Positions 50,889 through 63,874 of a stretch of DNA of 64,000 bases are shown here, piece after piece; the first letter of the stretch is position 1, and every line of letters begins with the position of its first letter. The stretch is from the NCBI GenBank assembly GCA_964057225.1, contig OZ059895.1, positions 186,001 through 250,000 of the forward strand, given 5' to 3'. The notes beneath the pieces are model-generated. The model was not told the origin of the DNA, made no database searches, and was given only the letters and a program-made list of their open reading frames with translations. Source of the stretch: Auanema rhodensis. Its lineage: Eukaryota; Nematoda; Chromadorea; Rhabditida; Rhabditidae. The translations under genes and the position numbers were made by a program.

Positions 50889-53800
50889 AGTTTATAAATG
50901 CACCGAGATATCAACTGATATAAGTTCACACTTATATCCTCGATTTTCACCCTGAAGGAATAATTTTTTCGTTGAATAACATTGTCCATTGTCTTTGCCT
51001 TGAAAAATGGAATCTAAAAACATCTACTTTTTGCTAAATTATTTTGAAATTTTTCGAAAAAATTTTTGTCAAAATGTTTTTGGAAGCATTGTTGAGTGTA
51101 CATGGAAACTCAACATACACTAATGCATCATTTTTCAAACGATCATAACTAATTTTTGTATTAAGCGTTTCTCCATGTAGTATAGTGCATTCGATGCGGA
51201 TTTTTAAGCTGCGTCGATCTGTGTTATCAGATTTGCGCTAGCTTAAAAATGCACCGAGATATCAACTGATATAAGTTCACACTTATATCCTCGATTTTCA
51301 CCCTGAAGGAATGATTTTTTCGTTGAATAACATTGTCCATCGTCTTTGCCTTGCAAAAAGGAATCTAAAAACATCTACTTTTTGCTAAATTATTTTGAAA
51401 TTTTTCGAAAAAATTTTTGTCAAAATGTTTTTGGAAGCATTGTTGAGTGTACATGGAAACTCAACATACACTAATGCATCATTTTTCAAACGATCATAAC
51501 TAATTTTTGTATTAAGCGTTTCTCAATGTAGTATAGTGCATTCGATGCGGATTTTTAAGCTGCGTCGATCTGTGTTATCAGATTTGCGCTAGCTTAAAAA
51601 TGCACCGAGATATCAACTGATATAAGTTCACACTTATATCCTCGATTTTCACCCTGAAGGAATAATTTTTTCGTTGAATAACATTGTCCATCGTCTTTGC
51701 CTTGAAAAAAGGAATCTAAAAACATCTACTTTTTGCTAAATTATTTTGAAATTTTTCGAAAAAATTTTTGTCAAAATGTTTTTGGAAGCAATGTTGAGTG
51801 TACATGGAAACTCAACATACACTAATGCATCATTTTTCAAACGATCATAACTAATTTTTGTATTAAGCGTTTCTCAATGTAGTATAGTGCATTCGATGCG
51901 GATTTTTAAGCTGCGTCGATCTGTGTTATCAGATTTGCGCTAGCTTAAAAATGCACCGAGATATCAACTGATATAAGTTCACACTTATATCCTCGATTTT
52001 CACCCTGAAGGAATAATTTTTTCGTTGAATAACATTGTCCATCGTCTTTGCCTTGAAAAATGGAATCTAAAAACATCTACTTTTTGCTAAATTATTTTGA
52101 AATTTTTCGAAAAAATTTTTGTCAAAATGTTTTTGGAAGCATTGTTGAGTGTACATGGAAACTCAACATACACTAATGCATCATTTTTCAAACGATCATA
52201 ACTAATTTTTGTATTAAGCGTTTCTCAATGTAGTATAGTGCATTCGATGCGGATTTTTAAGCTGCGTCGATCTGTGTTATCAGATTTGCGCTAGTTTATA
52301 AATGCACCGAGATATCAACTGATATAAGTTCACACTTATATCCTCGATTTTCACCCTGAAGGAATAATTTTTTCGTTGAATAACATTGTCCATTGTCTTT
52401 GCCTTGAAAAATGGAATCTAAAAACATCTACTTTTTGCTAAATTATTTTGAAATTTTTCGAAAAAATTTTTGTCAAAATGTTTTTGGAAGCATTGTTGAG
52501 TGTACATGGAAACTCAACATACACTAATGCATCATTTTTCAAACGATCATAACTAATTTTTGTATTAAGCGTTTCTCAATGTAGTATAGTGCATTCGATG
52601 CGGATTTTTAAGCTGCGTCGATCTGTGTTATCAGATTTGCGCTAGTTTATAAATGCACCGAGATATCAACTGATATAAGTTCACACTTATATCCTCGATT
52701 TTCACCCTGAAGGAATAATTTTTTCGTTGAATAACATTGTCCATTGTCTTTGCCTTGAAAAATGGAATCTAAAAACATCTACTTTTTGCTAAATTATTTT
52801 GAAATTTTTCGAAAAAATTTTTGTCAAAATGTTTTTGGAAGCATTGTTGAGTGTACATGGAAACTCAACATACACTAATGCATCATTTTTCAAACGATCA
52901 TAACTAATTTTTGTATTAAGCGTTTCTCAATGTAGTATAGTGCATTCGATGCGGATTTTTAAGCTGCGTCGATCTGTGTTATCAGATTTGCGCTAGCTTA
53001 AAAATGCACCGAGATATCAACTGATATAAGTTCACACTTATATCCTCGATTTTCACCCTGAAGGAATAATTTTTTCGTTGAATAACATTGTCCATCGTCT
53101 TTGCCTTGAAAAAAGGATTCTAAAAACATCTACTTTTTGCTAAATTATTTTGAAATTTTTCGAAAAAATTTTTGTCAAAATGTTTTTGGAAGCATTGTTG
53201 AGTGTACATGGAAACTCAACATACACTAATGCATCATTTTTCAAACGATCATAACTAATTTTTGTATTAAGCGTTTCTCAATGTAGTATAGTGCATTCGA
53301 TGCGGATTTTTAAGCTGCGTCGATCTGTGTTATCAGATTTGCGCTAGCTTAAAAATGCACCGAGATATCAACTGATATAAGTTCACACTTATATCCTCGA
53401 TTTTCACCCTGAAGGAATAATTTTTTCGTTGAATAACATTGTCCATCGTCTTTGCCTTGAAAAAAGGATTCTAAAAACATCTACTTTTTGCTAAATTATT
53501 TTGAAATTTTTCGAAAAAATTTTTGTCAAAATGTTTTTGGAAGCATTGTTGAGTGTACATGGAAACTCAACATACACTAATGCATCATTTTTCAAACGAT
53601 CATAACTAATTTTTGTATTAAGCGTTTCTCAATGTAGTATAGTGCATTCGATGCGGATTTTTAAGCTGCGTCGATCTGTGTTATCAGATTTGCGCTAGCT
53701 TAAAAATGCACCGAGATATCAACTGATATAAGTTCACACTTATATCCTCGATTTTCACCCTGAAGGAATAATTTTTTCGTTGAATAACATTGTCCATCGT

Positions 53801-56153
53801 CTTTGCCTTGAAAAAAGGAATCTAAAAACATCTACTTTTCGCTAAATTATTTTGAAATTTTTCGAAAAAATTTTTGTCAAAATGTTTTTGGAAGCAATGT
53901 TGAGTGTACATGGAAACTCAACATACACTAATGCATCATTTTTCAAACGATCATAACTAATTTTTGTATTAAGCGTTTCTCAATGTAGTATAGTGCATTC
54001 GATGCGGATTTTTAAGCTGCGTCGATCTGTGTTATCAGATTTGCGCTAGCTTAAAAATGCACCGAGATATCAACTGATATAAGTTCACACTTATATCCTC
54101 GATTTTCACCCTGAAGGAATAATTTTTTCGTTGAATAACATTGTCCATCGTCTTTGCCTTGAAAAAAGGAATCTAAAAACATCTACTTTTTGCTAAATTA
54201 TTTTGAAATTTTTCGAAAAAATTTTTGTCAAAATGTTTTTGGAAGCAATGTTGAGTGTACATGGAAACTCAACATACACTAATGCATCATTTTTCAAACG
54301 ATCATAACTAATTTTTGTATTAAGCGTTTCTCAATGTAGTATAGTGCATTCGATGCGGATTTTTAAGCTGCGTCGATCTGTGTTATCAGATTTGCGCTAG
54401 CTTAAAAATGCACCGAGATATCAACTGATATAAGTTCACACTTATATCCTCGATTTTCACCCTGAAGGAATAATTTTTTCGTTGAATAACATTGTCCATC
54501 GTCTTTGCCTTGAAAAAAGGAATCTAAAAACATCTACTTTTTGCTAAATTATTTTGAAATTTTTCGAAAAAATTTTTGTCAAAATGTTTTTGGAAGCAAT
54601 GTTGAGTGTACATGGAAACTCAACATACACTAATGCATCATTTTTCAAACGATCATAACTAATTTTTGTATTAAGCGTTTCTCAATGTAGTATAGTGCAT
54701 TCGATGCGGATTTTTAAGCTGCGTCGATCTGTGTTATCAGATTTGCGCTAGCTTAAAAATGCACCGAGATATCAACTGATATAAGTTCACACTTATATCC
54801 TCGATTTTCACCCTGAAGGAATAATTTTTTCGTTGAATAACATTGTCCATTGTCTTTGCCTTGAAAAATGGAATCTAAAAACATCTACTTTTTGCTAAAT
54901 TATTTTGAAATTTTTCGAAAAAATTTTTGTCAAAATGTTTTTGGAAGCATTGTTGAGTGTACATGGAAACTCAACATACACTAATGCATCATTTTTCAAA
55001 CGATCATAACTAATTTTTGTATTAAGCGTTTCTCCATGTAGTATAGTGCATTCGATGCGGATTTTTAAGCTGCGTCGATCTGTGTTATCAGATTTGCGCT
55101 AGCTTAAAAATGCACCGAGATATCAACTGATATAAGTTCACACTTATATCCTCGATTTTCACCCTGAAGGAATGATTTTTTCGTTGAATAACATTGTCCA
55201 TCGTCTTTGCCTTGAAAAAAGGAATCTAAAAACATCTACTTTTTGCTAAATTATTTTGAAATTTTTCGAAAAAATTTTTGTCAAAATGTTTTTGGAAGCA
55301 ATGTTGAGTGTACATGGAAACTCAACATACACTAATGCATCATTTTTCAAACGATCATAACTAATTTTTGTATTAAGCGTTTCTCAATGTAGTATAGTGC
55401 ATTCGATGCGGATTTTTAAGCTGCGTCGATCTGTGTTATCAGATTTGCGCTAGCTTAAAAATGCACCGAGATATCAACTGATATAAGTTCACACTTATAT
55501 CCTCGATTTTCACCCTGAAGGAATAATTTTTTCGTTGAATAACATTGTCCATCGTCTTTGCCTTGAAAAAAGGAATCTAAAAACATCTACTTTTTGCTAA
55601 ATTATTTTGAAATTTTTCGAAAAAATTTTTGTCAAAATGTTTTTGGAAGCAATGTTGAGTGTACATGGAAACTCAACATACACTAATGCATCATTTTTCA
55701 AACGATCATAACTAATTTTTGTATTAAGCGTTTCTCAATGTAGTATAGTGCATTCGATGCGGATTTTTAAGCTGCGTCGATCTGTGTTATCAGATTTGCG
55801 CTAGCTTAAAAATGCACCGAGATATCAACTGATATAAGTTCACACTTATATCCTCGATTTTCACCCTGAAGGAATAATTTTTTCGTTGAATAACATTGTC
55901 CATCGGCTTTGCCTTGAAAAATGGAATCTAAAAACATCTACTTTTTGCTAAATTATTTTGAAATTTTTCGAAAAAATTTTTGTCAAAATGTTTTTGGAAG
56001 CATTGTTGAGTGTACATGGAAACTCAACATACACTAATGCATCATTTTTCAAACGATCATAACTAATTTTTGTATCAAGCGTTTCTCAATGTAGTTTAGT
56101 GCATTCAATGCGGATTTTTAAGCTGCGTCGATCTGTGTTATCAGATTTGCGCT

Positions 56154-56503
56154 AGTTTATAAATGCACCGAGATATCAACTGATATAAGTTCACACTTAT
56201 ATCCTCGATTTTCACCCTGAAGGAATAATTTTTTCGTTGAATAACATTGTCCATCGTCTTTGCCTTGAAAAATGGAATCTAAAAACATCTACTTTTTGCT
56301 AAATTATTTTGAAATTTTTCGAAAAAATTTTTGTCAAAATGTTTTTGGAAGCATTGTTGAGTGTACATGGAAACTCAACATACACTAATGCATCTTTTTC
56401 AAACGATCATAACTAATTTTTGTATTAAGCGTTTCTCAATGTAGTATAGTGCATTCGATGCGGATTTTTAAGCTGCGTCGATCTGTGTTATCAGATTTGC
56501 GCT
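56154..56503 (+). repeat. 350-bp satellite monomer 160 (A242 deleted)
   Basis: The deletion lies at 56394. It is 7,019 bp from that of monomer 140 and 8,422 bp from that of monomer 136. The AGTTTAT start and preceding G104/A305 monomer identify monomer 136 as its counterpart in unit 1. Confidence 0.9.
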
Positions 56504-57556
56504 AGCTTAAAAATGCACCGAGATATCAACTGATATAAGTTCACACTTATATCCTCGATTTTCACCCTGAAGGAATAATTTTTTCGTTGAATAACATTGT
56601 CCATCGTCTTTGCCTTGAAGAAAGGAATCTAAAAACATCTACTTTTTGCTAAATTATTTTGAAATTTTTCGAAAAAATTTTTGTCAAAATGTTTTTGGAA
56701 GCATTGTTGAGTGTACATGGAAACTCAACATACACTAATGCATCATTTTTCAAACGATCATAACTAATTTTTGTATTAAGCGTTTCTCAATGTAGTATAG
56801 TGCATTCGATGCGGATTTTTAAGCTGCGTCGATCTGTGTTATCAGATTTGCGCTAGCTTAAAAATGCACCGAGATATCAACTGATATAAGTTCACACTTA
56901 TATCCTCGATTTTCACCCTGAAGGAATAATTTTTTCGTTGAATAACATTGTCCATCGTCTTTGCCTTGAAAAATGGAATCTAAAAACATCTACTTTTTGC
57001 TAAATTATTTTGAAATTTTTCGAAAAAATTTTTGTCAAAATGTTTTTGGAAGCATTGTTGAGTGTACATGGAAACTCAACATACACTAATGCATCATTTT
57101 TCAAACGATCATAACTAATTTTTGTATCAAGCGTTTCTCAATGTAGTTTAGTGCATTCGATGCGGATTTTTAAGCTGCGTCGATCTGTGTTATCAGATTT
57201 GCGCTAGCTTAAAAATGCACCGAGATATCAACTGATATAAGTTCACACTTATATCCTCGATTTTCACCCTGAAGGAATAATTTTTTCGTTGAATAACATT
57301 GTCCATCGTCTTTGCCTTGAAAAATGGAATCTAAAAACATCTACTTTTTGCTAAATTATTCTGAAATGTTTCGAAAAAATTTTTGTCAAAATGTTTTTGG
57401 AAGCATTGTTGAGTGTACATGGAAACTCAACATACACTAATGCATCATTTTTCAAACGATCATAACTAATTTTTGTATCAAGCGTTTCTCAATGTAGTTT
57501 AGTGCATTCGATGCGGATTTTTAAGCTGCGTCGATCTGTGTTATCAGATTTGCGCT

Positions 57557-57907
57557 AGCTTAAAAATGCACCGAGATATCAACTGATATAAGTTCACACT
57601 TATATCCTCGATTTTCACCCTGAAGGAATAATTTTTTCGTTGAATAACATTGTCCATCGTCTTTGCCTTGAAAAATGGAATCTAAAAACATCTACTTTTT
57701 GCTTAATTATTTTGAAATTTTTCGAAAAAATTTTTGTCAAAATGTTTTTGGAAGCATTGTTGAGTGTACATGGAAACTCAACATACACTAATGCATCATT
57801 TTTCAAACGATCATAACTAATTTTTGTATTAAGCGTTTCTCAATGTAGTATAGTGCATTCGATGCGGATTTTTAAGCTGAGTCGATCTGTGTTATCAGAT
57901 TTGCGCT
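57557..57907 (+). repeat. Satellite monomer 164 with T148, second open minus-strand frame
   Basis: This is the copy of monomer 144 in the second higher-order unit. T at 57704 opens the same 63-codon minus-strand frame (57806-57615) with an identical translation. The copies are 7,019 bp apart: 20 monomers less the one base deleted in monomer 160. Identity here reflects array duplication and not protein conservation. Confidence 0.9.
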
Positions 57908-58960
57908 AGTTTATAAATGCACCGAGATATCAACTGATATAAGTTCACACTTATATCCTCGATTTTCACCCTGAAGGAATAATTTTTTCGTTGAATAACA
58001 TTGTCCATTGTCTTTGCCTTGAAAAATGGAATCTAAAAACATCTACTTTTTGCTAAATTATTTTGAAATTTTTCGAAAAAATTTTTGTCAAAATGTTTTT
58101 GGAAGCATTGTTGAGTGTACATGGAAACTCAACATACACTAATGCATCATTTTTCAAACGATCATAACTAATTTTTGTATTAAGCGTTTCTCCATGTAGT
58201 ATAGTGCATTCGATGCGGATTTTTAAGCTGCGTCGATCTGTGTTATCAGATTTGCGCTAGCTTAAAAATGCACCGAGATATCAACTGATATAAGTTCACA
58301 CTTATATCCTCGATTTTCACCCTGAAGGAATGATTTTTTCGTTGAATAACATTGTCCATCGTCTTTGCCTTGCAAAAAGGAATCTAAAAACATCTACTTT
58401 TTGCTAAATTATTTTGAAATTTTTCGAAAAAATTTTTGTCAAAATGTTTTTGGAAGCATTGTTGAGTGTACATGGAAACTCAACATACACTAATGCATCA
58501 TTTTTCAAACGATCATAACTAATTTTTGTATTAAGCGTTTCTCAATGTAGTATAGTGCATTCGATGCGGATTTTTAAGCTGCGTCGATCTGTGTTATCAG
58601 ATTTGCGCTAGCTTAAAAATGCACCGAGATATCAACTGATATAAGTTCACACTTATATCCTCGATTTTCACCCTGAAGGAATAATTTTTTCGTTGAATAA
58701 CATTGTCCATCGTCTTTGCCTTGAAAAAAGGAATCTAAAAACATCTACTTTTTGCTAAATTATTTTGAAATTTTTCGAAAAAATTTTTGTCAAAATGTTT
58801 TTGGAAGCAATGTTGAGTGTACATGGAAACTCAACATACACTAATGCATCATTTTTCAAACGATCATAACTAATTTTTGTATTAAGCGTTTCTCAATGTA
58901 GTATAGTGCATTCGATGCGGATTTTTAAGCTGCGTCGATCTGTGTTATCAGATTTGCGCT

Positions 58961-61900
58961 AGCTTAAAAATGCACCGAGATATCAACTGATATAAGTTCA
59001 CACTTATATCCTCGATTTTCACCCTGAAGGAATAATTTTTTCGTTGAATAACATTGTCCATCGTCTTTGCCTTGAAAAATGGAATCTAAAAACATCTACT
59101 TTTTGCTAAATTATTTTGAAATTTTTCGAAAAAATTTTTGTCAAAATGTTTTTGGAAGCATTGTTGAGTGTACATGGAAACTCAACATACACTAATGCAT
59201 CATTTTTCAAACGATCATAACTAATTTTTGTATTAAGCGTTTCTCAATGTAGTATAGTGCATTCGATGCGGATTTTTAAGCTGCGTCGATCTGTGTTATC
59301 AGATTTGCGCTAGTTTATAAATGCACCGAGATATCAACTGATATAAGTTCACACTTATATCCTCGATTTTCACCCTGAAGGAATAATTTTTTCGTTGAAT
59401 AACATTGTCCATTGTCTTTGCCTTGAAAAATGGAATCTAAAAACATCTACTTTTTGCTAAATTATTTTGAAATTTTTCGAAAAAATTTTTGTCAAAATGT
59501 TTTTGGAAGCATTGTTGAGTGTACATGGAAACTCAACATACACTAATGCATCATTTTTCAAACGATCATAACTAATTTTTGTATTAAGCGTTTCTCAATG
59601 TAGTATAGTGCATTCGATGCGGATTTTTAAGCTGCGTCGATCTGTGTTATCAGATTTGCGCTAGTTTATAAATGCACCGAGATATCAACTGATATAAGTT
59701 CACACTTATATCCTCGATTTTCACCCTGAAGGAATAATTTTTTCGTTGAATAACATTGTCCATTGTCTTTGCCTTGAAAAATGGAATCTAAAAACATCTA
59801 CTTTTTGCTAAATTATTTTGAAATTTTTCGAAAAAATTTTTGTCAAAATGTTTTTGGAAGCATTGTTGAGTGTACATGGAAACTCAACATACACTAATGC
59901 ATCATTTTTCAAACGATCATAACTAATTTTTGTATTAAGCGTTTCTCAATGTAGTATAGTGCATTCGATGCGGATTTTTAAGCTGCGTCGATCTGTGTTA
60001 TCAGATTTGCGCTAGCTTAAAAATGCACCGAGATATCAACTGATATAAGTTCACACTTATATCCTCGATTTTCACCCTGAAGGAATAATTTTTTCGTTGA
60101 ATAACATTGTCCATCGTCTTTGCCTTGAAAAAAGGATTCTAAAAACATCTACTTTTTGCTAAATTATTTTGAAATTTTTCGAAAAAATTTTTGTCAAAAT
60201 GTTTTTGGAAGCATTGTTGAGTGTACATGGAAACTCAACATACACTAATGCATCATTTTTCAAACGATCATAACTAATTTTTGTATTAAGCGTTTCTCAA
60301 TGTAGTATAGTGCATTCGATGCGGATTTTTAAGCTGCGTCGATCTGTGTTATCAGATTTGCGCTAGCTTAAAAATGCACCGAGATATCAACTGATATAAG
60401 TTCACACTTATATCCTCGATTTTCACCCTGAAGGAATAATTTTTTCGTTGAATAACATTGTCCATCGTCTTTGCCTTGAAAAAAGGAATCTAAAAACATC
60501 TACTTTTCGCTAAATTATTTTGAAATTTTTCGAAAAAATTTTTGTCAAAATGTTTTTGGAAGCAATGTTGAGTGTACATGGAAACTCAACATACACTAAT
60601 GCATCATTTTTCAAACGATCATAACTAATTTTTGTATTAAGCGTTTCTCAATGTAGTATAGTGCATTCGATGCGGATTTTTAAGCTGCGTCGATCTGTGT
60701 TATCAGATTTGCGCTAGCTTAAAAATGCACCGAGATATCAACTGATATAAGTTCACACTTATATCCTCGATTTTCACCCTGAAGGAATAATTTTTTCGTT
60801 GAATAACATTGTCCATCGTCTTTGCCTTGAAAAAAGGAATCTAAAAACATCTACTTTTTGCTAAATTATTTTGAAATTTTTCGAAAAAATTTTTGTCAAA
60901 ATGTTTTTGGAAGCAATGTTGAGTGTACATGGAAACTCAACATACACTAATGCATCATTTTTCAAACGATCATAACTAATTTTTGTATTAAGCGTTTCTC
61001 AATGTAGTATAGTGCATTCGATGCGGATTTTTAAGCTGCGTCGATCTGTGTTATCAGATTTGCGCTAGCTTAAAAATGCACCGAGATATCAACTGATATA
61101 AGTTCACACTTATATCCTCGATTTTCACCCTGAAGGAATAATTTTTTCGTTGAATAACATTGTCCATCGTCTTTGCCTTGAAAAAAGGAATCTAAAAACA
61201 TCTACTTTTTGCTAAATTATTTTGAAATTTTTCGAAAAAATTTTTGTCAAAATGTTTTTGGAAGCAATGTTGAGTGTACATGGAAACTCAACATACACTA
61301 ATGCATCATTTTTCAAACGATCATAACTAATTTTTGTATTAAGCGTTTCTCAATGTAGTATAGTGCATTCGATGCGGATTTTTAAGCTGCGTCGATCTGT
61401 GTTATCAGATTTGCGCTAGCTTAAAAATGCACCGAGATATCAACTGATATAAGTTCACACTTATATCCTCGATTTTCACCCTGAAGGAATAATTTTTTCG
61501 TTGAATAACATTGTCCATCGTCTTTGCCTTGAAAAATGGAATCTAAAAACATCTACTTTTTGCTAAATTATTTTGAAATTTTTCGAAAAAATTTTTGTCA
61601 AAATGTTTTTGGAAGCATTGTTGAGTGTACATGGAAACTCAACATACACTAATGCATCATTTTTCAAACGATCATAACTAATTTTTGTATTAAGCGTTTC
61701 TCAATGTAGTATAGTGCATTCGATGCGGATTTTTAAGCTGCGTCGATCTGTGTTATCAGATTTGCGCTAGTTTATAAATGCACCGAGATATCAACTGATA
61801 TAAGTTCACACTTATATCCTCGATTTTCACCCTGAAGGAATAATTTTTTCGTTGAATAACATTGTCCATTGTCTTTGCCTTGAAAAATGGAATCTAAAAA

Positions 61901-63172
61901 CATCTACTTTTTGCTAAATTATTTTGAAATTTTTCGAAAAAATTTTTGTCAAAATGTTTTTGGAAGCATTGTTGAGTGTACATGGAAACTCAACATACAC
62001 TAATGCATCATTTTTCAAACGATCATAACTAATTTTTGTATTAAGCGTTTCTCAATGTAGTATAGTGCATTCGATGCGGATTTTTAAGCTGCGTCGATCT
62101 GTGTTATCAGATTTGCGCTAGTTTATAAATGCACCGAGATATCAACTGATATAAGTTCACACTTATATCCTCGATTTTCACCCTGAAGGAATAATTTTTT
62201 CGTTGAATAACATTGTCCATTGTCTTTGCCTTGAAAAATGGAATCTAAAAACATCTACTTTTTGCTAAATTATTTTGAAATTTTTCGAAAAAATTTTTGT
62301 CAAAATGTTTTTGGAAGCATTGTTGAGTGTACATGGAAACTCAACATACACTAATGCATCATTTTTCAAACGATCATAACTAATTTTTGTATTAAGCGTT
62401 TCTCAATGTAGTATAGTGCATTCGATGCGGATTTTTAAGCTGCGTCGATCTGTGTTATCAGATTTGCGCTAGCTTAAAAATGCACCGAGATATCAACTGA
62501 TATAAGTTCACACTTATATCCTCGATTTTCACCCTGAAGGAATAATTTTTTCGTTGAATAACATTGTCCATCGTCTTTGCCTTGAAAAAAGGATTCTAAA
62601 AACATCTACTTTTTGCTAAATTATTTTGAAATTTTTCGAAAAAATTTTTGTCAAAATGTTTTTGGAAGCATTGTTGAGTGTACATGGAAACTCAACATAC
62701 ACTAATGCATCATTTTTCAAACGATCATAACTAATTTTTGTATTAAGCGTTTCTCAATGTAGTATAGTGCATTCGATGCGGATTTTTAAGCTGCGTCGAT
62801 CTGTGTTATCAGATTTGCGCTAGCTTAAAAATGCACCGAGATATCAACTGATATAAGTTCACACTTATATCCTCGATTTTCACCCTGAAGGAATAATTTT
62901 TTCGTTGAATAACATTGTCCATCGTCTTTGCCTTGAAAAAAGGAATCTAAAAACATCTACTTTTCGCTAAATTATTTTGAAATTTTTCGAAAAAATTTTT
63001 GTCAAAATGTTTTTGGAAGCAATGTTGAGTGTACATGGAAACTCAACATACACTAATGCATCATTTTTCAAACGATCATAACTAATTTTTGTATTAAGCG
63101 TTTCTCAATGTAGTATAGTGCATTCGATGCGGATTTTTAAGCTGCGTCGATCTGTGTTATCAGATTTGCGCT
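58961..63172 (+). repeat. 2,457-bp (7-monomer) higher-order repeat, about 1.7 copies
   Basis: Monomers 168-174 (58961-61417) are followed by monomers 175-179 (61418-63172), which repeat the first five types in order: T120 consensus, two AGTTTAT/T102 monomers, a GGATTC monomer and a TTTTCGCT monomer. The GGATTC sites near 60135 and 62592 are seven monomers apart. The unit is the tail of the 24-mer, re-amplified. Confidence 0.82.
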
Positions 63173-63874
63173 AGCTTAAAAATGCACCGAGATATCAACT
63201 GATATAAGTTCACACTTATATCCTCGATTTTCACCCTGAAGGAATAATTTTTTCGTTGAATAACATTGTCCATCGTCTTTGCCTTGAAAAATGGAATCTA
63301 AAAACATCTACTTTTTGCTAAATTATTTTGAAATTTTTCGAAAAAATTTTTGTCAAAATGTTTTTGGAAGCATTGTTGAGTGTACATGGAAACTCAACAT
63401 ACACTAATGCATCATTTTTCAAACGATCATAACTAATTTTTGTATTAAGCGTTTCTCGATGTAGTATAGTGCATTCGATGCGGATTTTTAAGCTGCGTCG
63501 ATCTGTGTTATCAGATTTGCGCTAACTTAAAAATGCACCGAGATATCAACTGATATAAGTTCACACTTATATCCTCGATTTTCACCCTGAAGGAATAATT
63601 TTTTCGTTGAATAACATTGTCCATCGTCTTTGCCTTGAAAAAAGGAATCTAAAAACATCTACTTTTTGCTAAATTATTTTGAAATTTTTCGAAAAAATTT
63701 TTGTCAAAATGTTTTTGGAAGCAATGTTGAGTGTACATGGAAACTCAACATACACTAATGCATCATTTTTCAAACGATCATAACTAATTTTTGTATTAAG
63801 CGTTTCTCAATGTAGTATAGTGCATTCGATGCGGATTTTTAAGCTGCGTCGATCTGTGTTATCAGATTTGCGCT
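63173..63874 (+). repeat. Satellite monomers 180-181
   Basis: Monomer 180 is a T120 type with G286 (TTCTCGATG near 63454). Monomer 181 begins AACTT with A120 and A201. The pair resembles monomers 112-113, where a G286 monomer is also followed by an AACTT/A201 monomer, so it breaks the 7-monomer pattern and starts another segment. Confidence 0.7.

Larger units (their letters stand above)
46328..54749 (+). repeat. 8,422-bp (24-monomer) higher-order repeat, unit 1
   Basis: Monomers 132-155 form the longest unit recognisable here. Marker order: T102/C286 (132), G74 (133), A120 (134), G104/A305 (135), the four-type cassette twice (136-139, 140-143), the T148 monomer (144), T102/C286 (145), G74 with C115 (146), A120 (147), T120 (148), two AGTTTAT/T102 monomers (149-150), two GGATTC monomers (151-152), TTTTCGCT (153) and two A120/A201 monomers (154-155). 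Unit 2 begins at 54750 with the same order. The 8,422-bp length is 24 x 351 less two deleted bases. Confidence 0.82.
54750..61417 (+). repeat. 19-monomer version of the 24-mer higher-order repeat, unit 2
   Basis: Monomers 156-174 repeat the order of monomers 132-155 with two differences. There is one four-monomer cassette (160-163), not two, and one GGATTC monomer (171), not two. 24 less 4 less 1 gives the 19 seen. Shared rare markers include T102/C286 with G74 (156-157 and 165-166), G104/A305 (159), T148 (164), C115 (GCAAAAAGG near 58372) and TTTTCGCT (172). Monomer 164 has a private CTGAGTCG near 57877. Confidence 0.82.

Noticed and set aside
57615-57806. Second, identical 63-codon minus-strand open frame
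   Set aside because: It is the same monomer variant copied by array duplication (7,019 bp, 20 monomers less one base). Its identity to the first frame is not evidence of coding constraint.
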